A stretch of 64,000 bases of DNA from Pedobacter cryotolerans (GTDB lineage: Bacteria > Bacteroidota > Bacteroidia > Sphingobacteriales > Sphingobacteriaceae): positions 1-64,000 of the forward strand of contig NZ_SWBO01000002.1 in assembly GCF_005116475.1 (NCBI RefSeq), written 5' to 3'. A program made the position numbers and the translations under genes. Of the stretch, positions 19,479-27,484 are shown in pieces. Numbering within the stretch: the first letter of the stretch is position 1; each line of letters starts with the position of its first letter. The notes below the pieces were generated by a model. The model was not told where the DNA came from. It was given only the letters and a program-made list of their open reading frames with translations, and searched no databases.

Positions 19479-22400
19479 TTAGAAATTAATGTTTAATCCA
19501 AAATTGTAAACTCTTGAAGATGGATAAAGCGATTGAAGAGGAAAGGTCTGATTGACCACATTCAAGTTTTCAGGATCTAAGTACATTTTGAATTTTGTCC
19601 AGGTATACAAGTTTTGTCCATTCATAAAAACCCTAATGTTGCTTAATTTTAAAGCCGTAGACCAAGCTTTAGGCAAATTATAAGCAACTTCTACGTTCCT
19701 GATTTTTAGGTAAGCAGCATTTTGTAAGGTAAAATCGTTTAAAGCATAATTTAACGATGCCGTACCTCTAGAGTGCAAAGCTGGCCAAGTTGCCGTTGCT
19801 GGATTTTCTGGCGTCCAAGCGTTTAACATAAAAGGGTACATTTGCTGACCATTGTTTTGCTCTGATAAAATTACATTTGAGCTTACATTTGCAGCGCCTT
19901 GAAACATTACCGATAAAGTAAGACCTTTAAAGGCAACCCTTGGTGTAAAACTATAAACGTACTCTGGGTTGTTGGTATAACCGATTGAGGTTTGATCTAA
20001 AGTTGTAATGAGCCCATCACCATCTAAATCTAACATTTTTAAATCTCCAGGTATCGGATTAAAACCTTGCTGTTTTGGCGAAGCATCAATATCTGCTTGA
20101 GAAGCATAAAAACCATCAGTTTTATAACCAATAAACTGACCAACACTTTTACCCTTTCTGGCATCTCTATCTGGCAAACCATCTGGTTCATCGTTTTCTA
20201 CAATTCTATTTTTAGCGTAGCCTACTTGTGCATTTAAACCAATAGACACCTGCCCAACTACTGCTTGATAATCTAACTCAACCTCGTAACCTTTGTTATA
20301 AACCTCCCCAACATTTAAACGCGGATAGGCATGACCAAAAAGTTCTAAACCACTTAGTGCATTGGTTAAAATATCTTTACGGGTTTCGTCAAATAAATCA
20401 ACAGTAACTTTAAATCTATCTTTAAACAACCTTGCTTCTAAGCCAATGTTTCTTTTATAGCCAGTTTCCCAAGTCACTAAATCATTTCCTAATGCATTAG
20501 GTGGCAACCAAATAGTTGGATAATTTGTGATTGATAAAGGATTTCCAAATGGCGCTAAAAAGCCCTCGCCAGAAGTACCGTTTGTAGTTCCGTTTGCATA
20601 GGCTGTTAAAAATAGAAAACGCTGATCTGCAATTCGATCATTTCCTACCAAACCATAACTACCTCTTACTTTTAAATAAGTTAAGGTATTGTTTTTCCTA
20701 AAGAAAGGCTCGTTTGTAACAGTCCATCCTGCCGATACCGATGGGAACAACCCATATCTTAAACCAGGTGCAAAATTTTCTGAACCATTATAAGTTCCAT
20801 TTACCTCAACAATGTAACGGCTATCATATTCGTAAAAGAAACGTGCGGCCAAACCCTGTGCTGCTCTTGGTGGTGCACTAAATGAATTATCGCCTGTGGT
20901 TCGAATAAGTTCTCTCCTACCTAACAACATCCCGTTAACACTGTGTTTACCAAAAGTACGTGTATAGTTAAAAGAGGTTTGGATGTTCATATTGGTGCTA
21001 CCAGAAGTTACCCCGCCATTTACTACTGCACCTAAAGGCTCATCTCGGTTACGGGTATCGGTTGATAAGGTTGCCTCTCTAGTAACTGGATTAAAAACCC
21101 ATGCTGCCCAGTTGGCATTTCTTCTCTCCACATTGTTGTAGTAAGAATCGTAACCAAAAATGGTTTTAAACGTTAAACCTTTAGTTACAAAATCTAATTT
21201 GTAATCTAAATTAAAAGTACTTTCTATGGTATTGATATCATCGTTACGTGTGCCATAACGTGTTAAAATGGCAAATGGGTTCCAAATGTTTGTACCAACG
21301 TTCGGGTTTGCTGTAATTCTTCCATCGGGCAACGTAACCGGATAAGCATAAGCAGGCACTTGCAAAATACGAGAAATCATCCCCTCAATTGTATCATACG
21401 AAAAAGCTGAGGCAGACAATAAACCAGATGGTTGATAACGGTTGGCAAAACGACCACCTAGTTTAATTCCTACGGTTAAATCTTTGCTCAATGTTAAATC
21501 AACATTTGACCTAAAATTGTATCTACTGTAATTGGGTACAGTATTGATGCCATAAGGCGAATCAAATTTTTTGAAAATACCATCTTGAAAAGAATATCCA
21601 GCCGAAACAAAATATTTTGCAATTTTAGTACCACCATTAATGTTAATGTTGTGTTGGGTTTGAGAATAATATTTCTTGGTTAAATAATCAAACCACTGCA
21701 CATCTGGGTATCCAATTGGATCAGATTTATCGGCAAATTTTTGTATGGCTTCATCAGAAAATGGAGCCGCCTTTCCATCATTTAAATAGGATCTATTTAA
21801 CAATTTTGCATTCTCTAAGGCTGGCAAACCAACCGCTAAACCCGTGTAAGTTTGTGCTGCAAGATTACCTGTGTATGTTACACGTGGTTTACCAATTTTA
21901 CCAACTTTGGTGGTAATTACGATAACGCCATTTGCTCCTTTTAAACCATAAATTGCTGTAGATGCAGCATCTTTTAATATCGATACTGTTTCAATTTCAT
22001 TCGGATCTACATCTGCAAAGCTTGGGCGTTCAATACCATCAACAACAACAATTGCCGAAGCAGAAGCTGAGTTTAGTGTGGCAATACCTCTAATTCTAAT
22101 GGTAGAAGCATCTGCTCCGGGCTGGCCACTTGTTTGAACTGCAATTAAACCCGGCAACCTACCAATTAAACTATTGGTTGGATTTGGGGTTGGAGATTTT
22201 AAAATGTCTTCTGAACTAATTTGAGAAATTGCTGCGGTAACACTGGCTTTTTTCTGTGTTCCATAACCTACAACAATTACCTCATCCAATCCTTTTGCAT
22301 CTTCTTCTAAAGTAACTTGAATGGTTGTTCTTCCTCTTAAAGCAACTTCTTGCTCTTTATAGCCAATACTCGTAATTACTAAAGTTGCCTGAGCATCTAC

Positions 22401-22700
22401 ATTACGCAAAGTAAATTTACCATCAACATCTGTTGATATGGCATTTTGAGTTCCTTTTACCTTAACACCAATGCCTGGTAATGGGTAACCTTTGGTATCT
22501 AAAACTACGCCGGTAACATCGGCAAAAAAAGATTTGGGTTGATTTACCCTCTTTTTTAACTTGATTGCAGATGTAGTTAGATAATTGAGCTTGATACTAT
22601 GCTTAATAGTAATAGCTGAAGCACTAATTTGCAGAAACAAACACCATAGCAGTGTAATTGAAATTTTCCGCAAAATTCTTTTTAATAGAATTTTCCTCAT
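19479..22700 (-). CDS. susC: SusC-like TonB-dependent outer-membrane transporter (first pair)
   Basis: A 1073-residue SusC family transporter, the first structural gene of the PUL. The signal region WCLFLQISASA is preceded by a basic stretch. A carboxypeptidase-D-like domain follows (FFADVTGVVLDTKGYPLPGIGV), then the classical DEVIVVGYGTQKKASVTAAIS, plug motifs GRLPGLIAVQTSGQPG and IRIRGIATLNSA with VVDGIERPSF, and a beta barrel ending VYNFGLNINF. No STN domain is present, so it is not a FecA-type sensor-transporter, consistent with regulation by the separate protein encoded upstream. A promoter candidate lies about 45-75 bp ahead of the start. Confidence 0.95.
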   Translation of the reverse strand: MRKILLKRILRKISITLLWCLFLQISASAITIKHSIKLNYLTTSAIKLKKRVNQPKSFFADVTGVVLDTKGYPLPGIGVKVKGTQNAISTDVDGKFTLRNVDAQATLVITSIGYKEQEVALRGRTTIQVTLEEDAKGLDEVIVVGYGTQKKASVTAAISQISSEDILKSPTPNPTNSLIGRLPGLIAVQTSGQPGADASTIRIRGIATLNSASASAIVVVDGIERPSFADVDPNEIETVSILKDAASTAIYGLKGANGVIVITTKVGKIGKPRVTYTGNLAAQTYTGLAVGLPALENAKLLNRSYLNDGKAAPFSDEAIQKFADKSDPIGYPDVQWFDYLTKKYYSQTQHNININGGTKIAKYFVSAGYSFQDGIFKKFDSPYGINTVPNYSRYNFRSNVDLTLSKDLTVGIKLGGRFANRYQPSGLLSASAFSYDTIEGMISRILQVPAYAYPVTLPDGRITANPNVGTNIWNPFAILTRYGTRNDDINTIESTFNLDYKLDFVTKGLTFKTIFGYDSYYNNVERRNANWAAWVFNPVTREATLSTDTRNRDEPLGAVVNGGVTSGSTNMNIQTSFNYTRTFGKHSVNGMLLGRRELIRTTGDNSFSAPPRAAQGLAARFFYEYDSRYIVEVNGTYNGSENFAPGLRYGLFPSVSAGWTVTNEPFFRKNNTLTYLKVRGSYGLVGNDRIADQRFLFLTAYANGTTNGTSGEGFLAPFGNPLSITNYPTIWLPPNALGNDLVTWETGYKRNIGLEARLFKDRFKVTVDLFDETRKDILTNALSGLELFGHAYPRLNVGEVYNKGYEVELDYQAVVGQVSIGLNAQVGYAKNRIVENDEPDGLPDRDARKGKSVGQFIGYKTDGFYASQADIDASPKQQGFNPIPGDLKMLDLDGDGLITTLDQTSIGYTNNPEYVYSFTPRVAFKGLTLSVMFQGAANVSSNVILSEQNNGQQMYPFMLNAWTPENPATATWPALHSRGTASLNYALNDFTLQNAAYLKIRNVEVAYNLPKAWSTALKLSNIRVFMNGQNLYTWTKFKMYLDPENLNVVNQTFPLQSLYPSSRVYNFGLNINF

Positions 22701-22744
22701 ACAGTTTAATTTGGTTGATTAGTATTCCAAAATATTTGGTTTGG

Positions 22745-22777
22745 TAAATATAGAATAATCACATTCGTATATGCAAA
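22745..22777 (-). promoter_or_regulatory. Candidate Bacteroidota sigma-A promoter of the PUL
   Basis: On the minus strand TTTG (774-777 in + coordinates caaa) is followed after 21 bp by TATATTTA, close to the phylum consensus TTTG-N19-21-TAnnTTTG with one mismatch at the last base. The start of transcription would fall near 22738, leaving a leader of about 40 nt before the susC ATG at 22700. Confidence 0.45.
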
Positions 22778-22883
22778 TATTAATTTTCATAAATACCTGA
22801 TATTTAATTAGTTATAAAGTTTTTAATACGCTTTATGCGCACTACTACTTTTCATTAAGTAATTGATTTACTTATACATAAGG

Positions 22884-22915
22884 TACGTTAAAAAAAAAGT
22901 GCTGATACGTTAAAA
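22884..22915. promoter_or_regulatory. Direct repeats 22 bp apart, candidate operator
   Basis: The 10-mer tacgttaaaa occurs at 22884-22893 and again at 22906-22915. The spacing of 22 bp is about two helical turns, so both copies face the same side of the helix, as for binding sites of a dimeric or bidentate activator. The repeats lie about 145-170 bp upstream of the predicted PUL start of transcription and just downstream of the regulator gene. No function is shown; part of the match is a common A run. Confidence 0.3.
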
Positions 22916-22997
22916 TCACATTAAAAAAAAATGAAATATTTTTTAGAAAAACGATTAACTGAAGGCTTAAACATTGATTTTAGTTCTTTTGCAGCAG

Positions 22998-24920
22998 TTA
23001 TTTATTAATGATGAGCTTGCTCCAACCAGATTTACCGCTGCCTTTAATGTCTTTTTTGCGATCTTCCATTACTTTTTTAACCTTCGAAGCGTAGGTCCAA
23101 CAGGTACTTTGTCTTATTCCAATCCTTTCTGAAAGCTTATGAGAAGATATGGCACCTTTATGGTTGTACATTAAATAAACCAAATAAAAGGCCTTGTTAA
23201 TTGGAATACGATTGTTTTCAAAAATGGTATCGTGTAAAACTGATTCTTCATAAGCACATTTGGTGCACCTGCGATTAAATGGAACTTTACCGTTGCAATA
23301 GCTCGTATTGCTGCATTTGATACAGGCATAACCATTCTCCCATTTCATATCAGCTAAAAATTTATAACACGAATCTTTATCTGGATATTTTAAACTAAAC
23401 TCTTCAAAATCAACCTCTGTTGCATTTACACGTGCTTCTCTTACCTTTTCTATATTTGTTTTTAGATTGATGTTATCTTTTTCCAGCAAAATATTCATCC
23501 TAGAAATCTCTTCAGCTTGATGCTCTAACAAAGTATTTTTTGATAAAAGTTCTTCGTTTTGATGTTCGATAGTAATATTTTTCTGCTGCAACTCGGCCGA
23601 TTTTTGTTGCACCTCCTTTGTTCGCACTACTACTTTATCTTCTAATTCCTTATTAATGTTATCTTTCAATTCTGCATTAACCTGCATTTGTTTGATGATT
23701 TGTTTGCGAGCATTTTCTTTTTTACGCCTTAAAATCCTTACCTGATCGCCAATGGCAAAAGATAAAAAAACCATCTCTAGTAAAAAGCCAAAGCTTAAAC
23801 TGTAGTAACCAACAACATTGCCTATAAATAACCTAGACCAGCCTAAAATGTGTACAATTTTGATGATAAAGCCGAGCGACAGAAAAAAGTAGCCCAAAAC
23901 AAAAAACCTAGCGGGGCCATATTGTTTTTTCCACCAGATGTAAATACCAGTAAAAAAGCAAAGCGATAATGGAATAAACTCTAAAAATTTGTACTTGAAC
24001 CAATCGGTGTTATAGAAAAGACAAACTAAAAAATAGATTAACCTGATTATAATTAGAAGGTTGATAACCGTATTAATTTTTGGAGCCTTTATTTTAACAT
24101 GCAAAAGTTCTTTGGTAAAAATTAAGCCAAAAGTGCTTAAGAAAAAAAGCGAAACCCCATACGCATACTCGTTCCAAACAGGTTGGTTTGGCCATAGATA
24201 TTGAAAAGCAATTCCATCGGTCGACATTTCGAACATTCCAACACTTAAAACATATAAAATGTAGAACAGATATTGCCGTCTTCGCACTGCTAAGAACATC
24301 AATAAATTATGGAAACTAAAAATTACAATCATGCCATAGAAAAAACCAAACATGATGTATTCTGATAACGCATAACCGATAAACCTTTCTACTGTTCTAA
24401 AAACAATAATAACGTTTACCTGATCTTTAGATTCTACCCTGAAGTAATAAAAATACTCTCCTTTTTTATCGGTATTAATTAAAAATTGGAAGTTTTTATG
24501 ATGAAATGAGCGCTCTCTAAAGCTTAAATCGGCACCAGCCTTACTTTTAACATAATTACCATTTTCGTCAGGCAAATACGCCTCCACATGATCAGTAATC
24601 TGATCGAAGAACTCGATAATAGCAGAGTGACCCAATTTTTCATTAAACCTAACTTTTATCCGATACCAATAAGCAGCCTTACGGTTATAGTTTTTAGGAT
24701 AAAAATCTTTATTGGCAATAAACTTATCCTGATAAGCCGCACTTTTAACCTCTTCAATCGTTAAATTTCGATTTATATCTTCTAAACAAACGATCTCTTT
24801 ATTTACAAAAATATGTTCTTTTGTATTGGTATCTATATTAACAACTTGCTGTGCTATAACCTGATGAGCACTAAAAAAAATAAAAAAGTAAACTAAACGG
24901 TTTATAACTTTTCTTAACAT
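22998..24920 (-). CDS. 7TMR-DISM receptor fused to IS1595-type transposase zinc ribbon and HTH (putative membrane-bound PUL regulator)
   Basis: A 640-residue chimera. Residues 1-24 are a signal peptide. Residues 25-175 resemble the extracytoplasmic DISMED2 domain, a jelly-roll thought to bind carbohydrate (AAYWYRIKVRF, HVEAYLPDENG, YYFRVESKD). About 180-395 holds seven hydrophobic helices of the 7TMR-DISM type. Residues 398-497 form a long coiled coil (ELKDNINKELEDKV, then repeated QQKN/HQNEELLSKN). In place of a kinase or cyclase, residues 505-620 read KYPDKDSCYKFLADMKWENGYAC, with a zinc ribbon Cys533-x2-Cys536 and Cys552-x2-Cys555, HDTIFENNRIPINKAF, then an HTH (ISSHKLSERIGIRQSTCWTY). That is the N-terminal DNA-binding module of IS1595 transposases; the DDE nuclease is absent. 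Immediately upstream and co-oriented with the PUL, it likely senses glycan and binds DNA. Confidence 0.85.
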   Translation of the reverse strand: MLRKVINRLVYFFIFFSAHQVIAQQVVNIDTNTKEHIFVNKEIVCLEDINRNLTIEEVKSAAYQDKFIANKDFYPKNYNRKAAYWYRIKVRFNEKLGHSAIIEFFDQITDHVEAYLPDENGNYVKSKAGADLSFRERSFHHKNFQFLINTDKKGEYFYYFRVESKDQVNVIIVFRTVERFIGYALSEYIMFGFFYGMIVIFSFHNLLMFLAVRRRQYLFYILYVLSVGMFEMSTDGIAFQYLWPNQPVWNEYAYGVSLFFLSTFGLIFTKELLHVKIKAPKINTVINLLIIIRLIYFLVCLFYNTDWFKYKFLEFIPLSLCFFTGIYIWWKKQYGPARFFVLGYFFLSLGFIIKIVHILGWSRLFIGNVVGYYSLSFGFLLEMVFLSFAIGDQVRILRRKKENARKQIIKQMQVNAELKDNINKELEDKVVVRTKEVQQKSAELQQKNITIEHQNEELLSKNTLLEHQAEEISRMNILLEKDNINLKTNIEKVREARVNATEVDFEEFSLKYPDKDSCYKFLADMKWENGYACIKCSNTSYCNGKVPFNRRCTKCAYEESVLHDTIFENNRIPINKAFYLVYLMYNHKGAISSHKLSERIGIRQSTCWTYASKVKKVMEDRKKDIKGSGKSGWSKLIINK

Positions 24921-25185
24921 ATTAACTAATTTGTAAATTATAATCAGTTACTATATTTAAAATATGGCTCATACCTGATGTTAAAAATGATTTGGTTTAA
25001 AACTGTTTAAATTTAGCACGAATAAATTGTTTGGTTCTTGAAAACAGTAACCAAGGCACCAAGCCGCGGTAAGTGTTTACAAGTGTAAATTGAACCTATC
25101 ATTTTTAAACAGCTTCTTATTATTGATTAAATATATTAACAAAAAATTAAATACCTTACCCTATTGTTTAATATCATTATCAATT

Positions 25186-26358
25186 GTGAAAAAACTATTC
25201 ATTTTCTTCCTGCTCATCAACAGCTATCAACTCGCTAGTGCCGCTAAATACAAGGTTAATTCTGCAGATGAACTAAAAAACTTAATGCCAAATTTATTAC
25301 CTGGCGATGAAGTAATTATCGCTAATGGAAAATATATTAATTGGGCGGTAGAAATTACATGCAATGGCACTAAAGCAAAACCAATTGTATTTAAGGCAGA
25401 AAATGTAGGTTCGGTTATTTTTTATGGCGAAACTCATCGAACTATTTTTAAAATTACTGGTCATTACATTACCTTAAGTGGCTTAGTATTTAACCAATGT
25501 ATTTTAACAAAAAAAGAAGGAAAAACCGCTGTGTTAATAGAAATGAGCAACACCAAAAACTGCATAATTACAAAATGTGTTTTTAAACAAAACAATTCAA
25601 AAATTCAGTATTCGCCTTTGGTAATTATAGCTGGTAATGGTTTTAAAAACAAAGTTGATCAATGTTTATTTGAACAAAACATCGATGTGCAAGACATACA
25701 GGTTAAAATAACAAAAGAAAGTGCCCCTCAGTTTTCTACTATCTCCTATAATATTTTTAAAAACAAACCAAAGGTTACGTGGCAAAATGGAAATGGTGGC
25801 GAATGTGTACAAATAGGTCAAGACCCCATTTTGTTAGGCAATATGGAAGCAAACACATTAGTTAGTCATAACAAATTTTACAACTGCGATGGTGAAAATG
25901 AAATTATCAGTAATAAAAGCAGTAAAAACACTTATTTAAGCAATTATTTTACAGAATGTGATGGTGAGTTGGTTATGCGTGGAGGACATGATTGCATTAT
26001 TAAAGGAAACATTTTTAACAGCGGTACTGGAGGAATCAGAATTAATGGAACTGGCCATATCATCAGTAATAACAAAATTAAAAACATAAAAACAGCCATT
26101 AGGTTAATGTACGGAATGACAAAGGGTAAAAATGAAACTGGCTTTTATGTGGCGGCAAGTGATTGTATAATATCAAACAATAAAATAACCAATGCCCAAA
26201 ATGGAATTTTAGTAGGTGATAATAAAAATGAAGATTGGACTGGCAAATTCGACACCAAGCGGTATCCATCACCCGTTATGCAAAACGTTGCACCATTTAA
26301 CAATAAGTTAAATGGCAATGTGTTTAAAAATGTAAAGGCTACTGAAGTAATTCAATAG
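25186..26358 (+). CDS. PL6 polysaccharide lyase (alginate lyase / chondroitinase B family)
   Basis: A secreted right-handed beta-helix lyase. The N-terminal KVNSADELKNLMPNLLPGDEVIIANGKY and the family core ENEIISNKSSKNTYLSNYF with LVMRGGHDCIIKGNIF and GGIRINGTGHIISNN are diagnostic for PL6. Counting from the upstream ATG at 25090, Lys276 and Arg297 are 21 residues apart, exactly the spacing of the catalytic Lys250/Arg271 of chondroitinase B. I chose a GTG start at 25186 because it begins a compact signal peptide (KKLFIFFLLINSYQLASA); the ATG at 25090 adds 32 residues and remains possible. PL6 enzymes act on alginate or dermatan sulfate. It is transcribed away from the regulator gene with a 265-bp gap. 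Confidence 0.88.
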   Translation: MKKLFIFFLLINSYQLASAAKYKVNSADELKNLMPNLLPGDEVIIANGKYINWAVEITCNGTKAKPIVFKAENVGSVIFYGETHRTIFKITGHYITLSGLVFNQCILTKKEGKTAVLIEMSNTKNCIITKCVFKQNNSKIQYSPLVIIAGNGFKNKVDQCLFEQNIDVQDIQVKITKESAPQFSTISYNIFKNKPKVTWQNGNGGECVQIGQDPILLGNMEANTLVSHNKFYNCDGENEIISNKSSKNTYLSNYFTECDGELVMRGGHDCIIKGNIFNSGTGGIRINGTGHIISNNKIKNIKTAIRLMYGMTKGKNETGFYVAASDCIISNNKITNAQNGILVGDNKNEDWTGKFDTKRYPSPVMQNVAPFNNKLNGNVFKNVKATEVIQ

Positions 26359-26363
26359 CCTTT
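26334..26363. terminator. Hairpin terminator overlapping the PL6 stop codon
   Basis: An 8-bp stem (aaaggcta 26334-26341 with tagccttt 26356-26363) contains the TAG stop of the PL6 gene in its right arm. It separates the PL6 gene from the convergent MaoC-like gene, whose stop is at 26369, and could serve both strands, although the T tract on either side is short. Confidence 0.45.
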
Positions 26364-26368
26364 GTATT

Positions 26369-26827
26369 CTAATTAAAATGATATAAAAACATTACATCGC
26401 CAGTATAAGCTGGTTTAGCTTGGTCTTTTATGCTTAAGGTTGCTTCAATAATAACTTTGGTAATGCCTCTTAAATTAACGATAGATTTGAGTTTGGCTTT
26501 TAACTGAACTTCACTATCAACTATTACAGCCTGCCCAAATTTAAAATTTTCGATACCATAGTTAATCTCCATTTTAATATTTCTAATGTCAGCAATTTGC
26601 TTCCATAAATATGGGATTAAAGATAAAGTTAAATAGCCATGTGCAATAGTAGCTTTAAAAGGTCCTTCTTTTTCAGCCTTTTCTTTATCTGTGTGTATCC
26701 ACTGATGATCTAAAGTGGCATCTGCAAACTTATTAATTTGTTCTTGATTGATGGTATGCCAATGCGACAAACCAATTTCCTTACCTAAGTAAGCTTCAAA
26801 CTCTGCGTAACTATTAACAATAACCAT
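26369..26827 (-). CDS. MaoC-like hot-dog dehydratase
   Basis: A 152-residue single hot-dog domain protein of the MaoC/NodN type, which hydrate enoyl-CoA thioesters or bind related acyl thioesters in the cytoplasm. The catalytic block is INKFADATLDHQWIHTD, with the usual Asp and His, followed by the GPFKATIAHGYLTLSLIP helix region and NYGIENFKF. Length is normal. No fatty-acid genes lie nearby, and the gene is convergent with PL6 and 34 bp downstream of the MazG-like gene. It has no evident link to the PUL, and the exact substrate is unknown. Confidence 0.85.
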   Translation of the reverse strand: MVIVNSYAEFEAYLGKEIGLSHWHTINQEQINKFADATLDHQWIHTDKEKAEKEGPFKATIAHGYLTLSLIPYLWKQIADIRNIKMEINYGIENFKFGQAVIVDSEVQLKAKLKSIVNLRGITKVIIEATLSIKDQAKPAYTGDVMFLYHFN

Positions 26828-26861
26828 ATTTTTTTTTCTTGTAATAAGCGCTAAAATAACA

Positions 26862-27332
26862 TTATTGTTTTAATAAACTACCTAAATTTGCGGGCGAATA
26901 ATTAATTGATTTTAATGTTTTATGATCATTAGTTCTGTACACTAAAAACAAGCCATCAATTTCTTTATGGTACGCTTCAACACTTGCCGTATTTTTATAA
27001 TGCGCAATTGTTTCATTCGCCTCTTCAATAGTTTTGCAGGCTTTGCTCATGTTAGAACGATGAACTTCATCAAATAAATTTTTAAACTTATCTCCTAAGC
27101 CAAATTCTAAAACTGCACCTGCCAATACATATTGCAAATCGCATAATGCATCTGCAATTTCTACCATGTTATTATCATTAATTGCTTCTTGTAGCTCTTT
27201 TAGCTCTTCCGCAATTAAATCAACCCTTAATTGGCTTCTTTCTTTAGCTGGTATGGTTGCCTTCTCTAAAATTGGATGTTTAAAGGTTTTATGAAATTCT
27301 GAAACTTGGCTTAGTGCATTTAAATCTTCCAT
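26862..27332 (-). CDS. MazG-like nucleoside triphosphate pyrophosphohydrolase
   Basis: A 156-residue all-alpha NTP pyrophosphohydrolase. The metal-binding pattern is visible as LIAEELKELQEAI followed by VEIADALCDLQYVLAGAVLEFGL, the ExxE...ExxD arrangement of the MazG/dUTPase superfamily. It continues FDEVHRSNMSKACKTIEEANETI, typical of phage- and Bacteroidota-type members. These enzymes hydrolyse non-canonical or excess NTPs to NMP and pyrophosphate, in nucleotide-pool cleaning. The gene precedes the MaoC-like gene on the same strand, with a 34-bp gap, so they may be cotranscribed. Physiological substrate is unknown. Confidence 0.85.
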   Translation of the reverse strand: MEDLNALSQVSEFHKTFKHPILEKATIPAKERSQLRVDLIAEELKELQEAINDNNMVEIADALCDLQYVLAGAVLEFGLGDKFKNLFDEVHRSNMSKACKTIEEANETIAHYKNTASVEAYHKEIDGLFLVYRTNDHKTLKSINYSPANLGSLLKQ

Positions 27333-27434
27333 TTATATATTTTATTGCACGAAGGTTACATAATTTTAATTTAAGGTCAAATTTTATTATCAACATCATA
27401 TTTTGTTTCCACAATGTGGATCTATAAAAACATA

Positions 27435-27466
27435 AAAGCCTACCTAAAATAAATTAAGTAGGCTTT
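27435..27466 (-). terminator. Rho-independent terminator after the SDR gene
   Basis: A 9-bp stem (aaagcctac 27435-27443 with gtaggcttt 27458-27466) lies 19 bp past the SDR stop codon and is followed in the minus direction by a T-rich stretch (complement of taaaaacataaa). Confidence 0.6.
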
Positions 27467-27484
27467 ATCAGAAGGCTTGTTTAG

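Noticed and set aside
22998-24920. Active IS1595 insertion sequence
   Set aside because: The transposase similarity is limited to the zinc ribbon and HTH at the C-terminus of a receptor protein, with no DDE domain and no inverted repeats seen, so it is a domesticated domain and not a mobile element.
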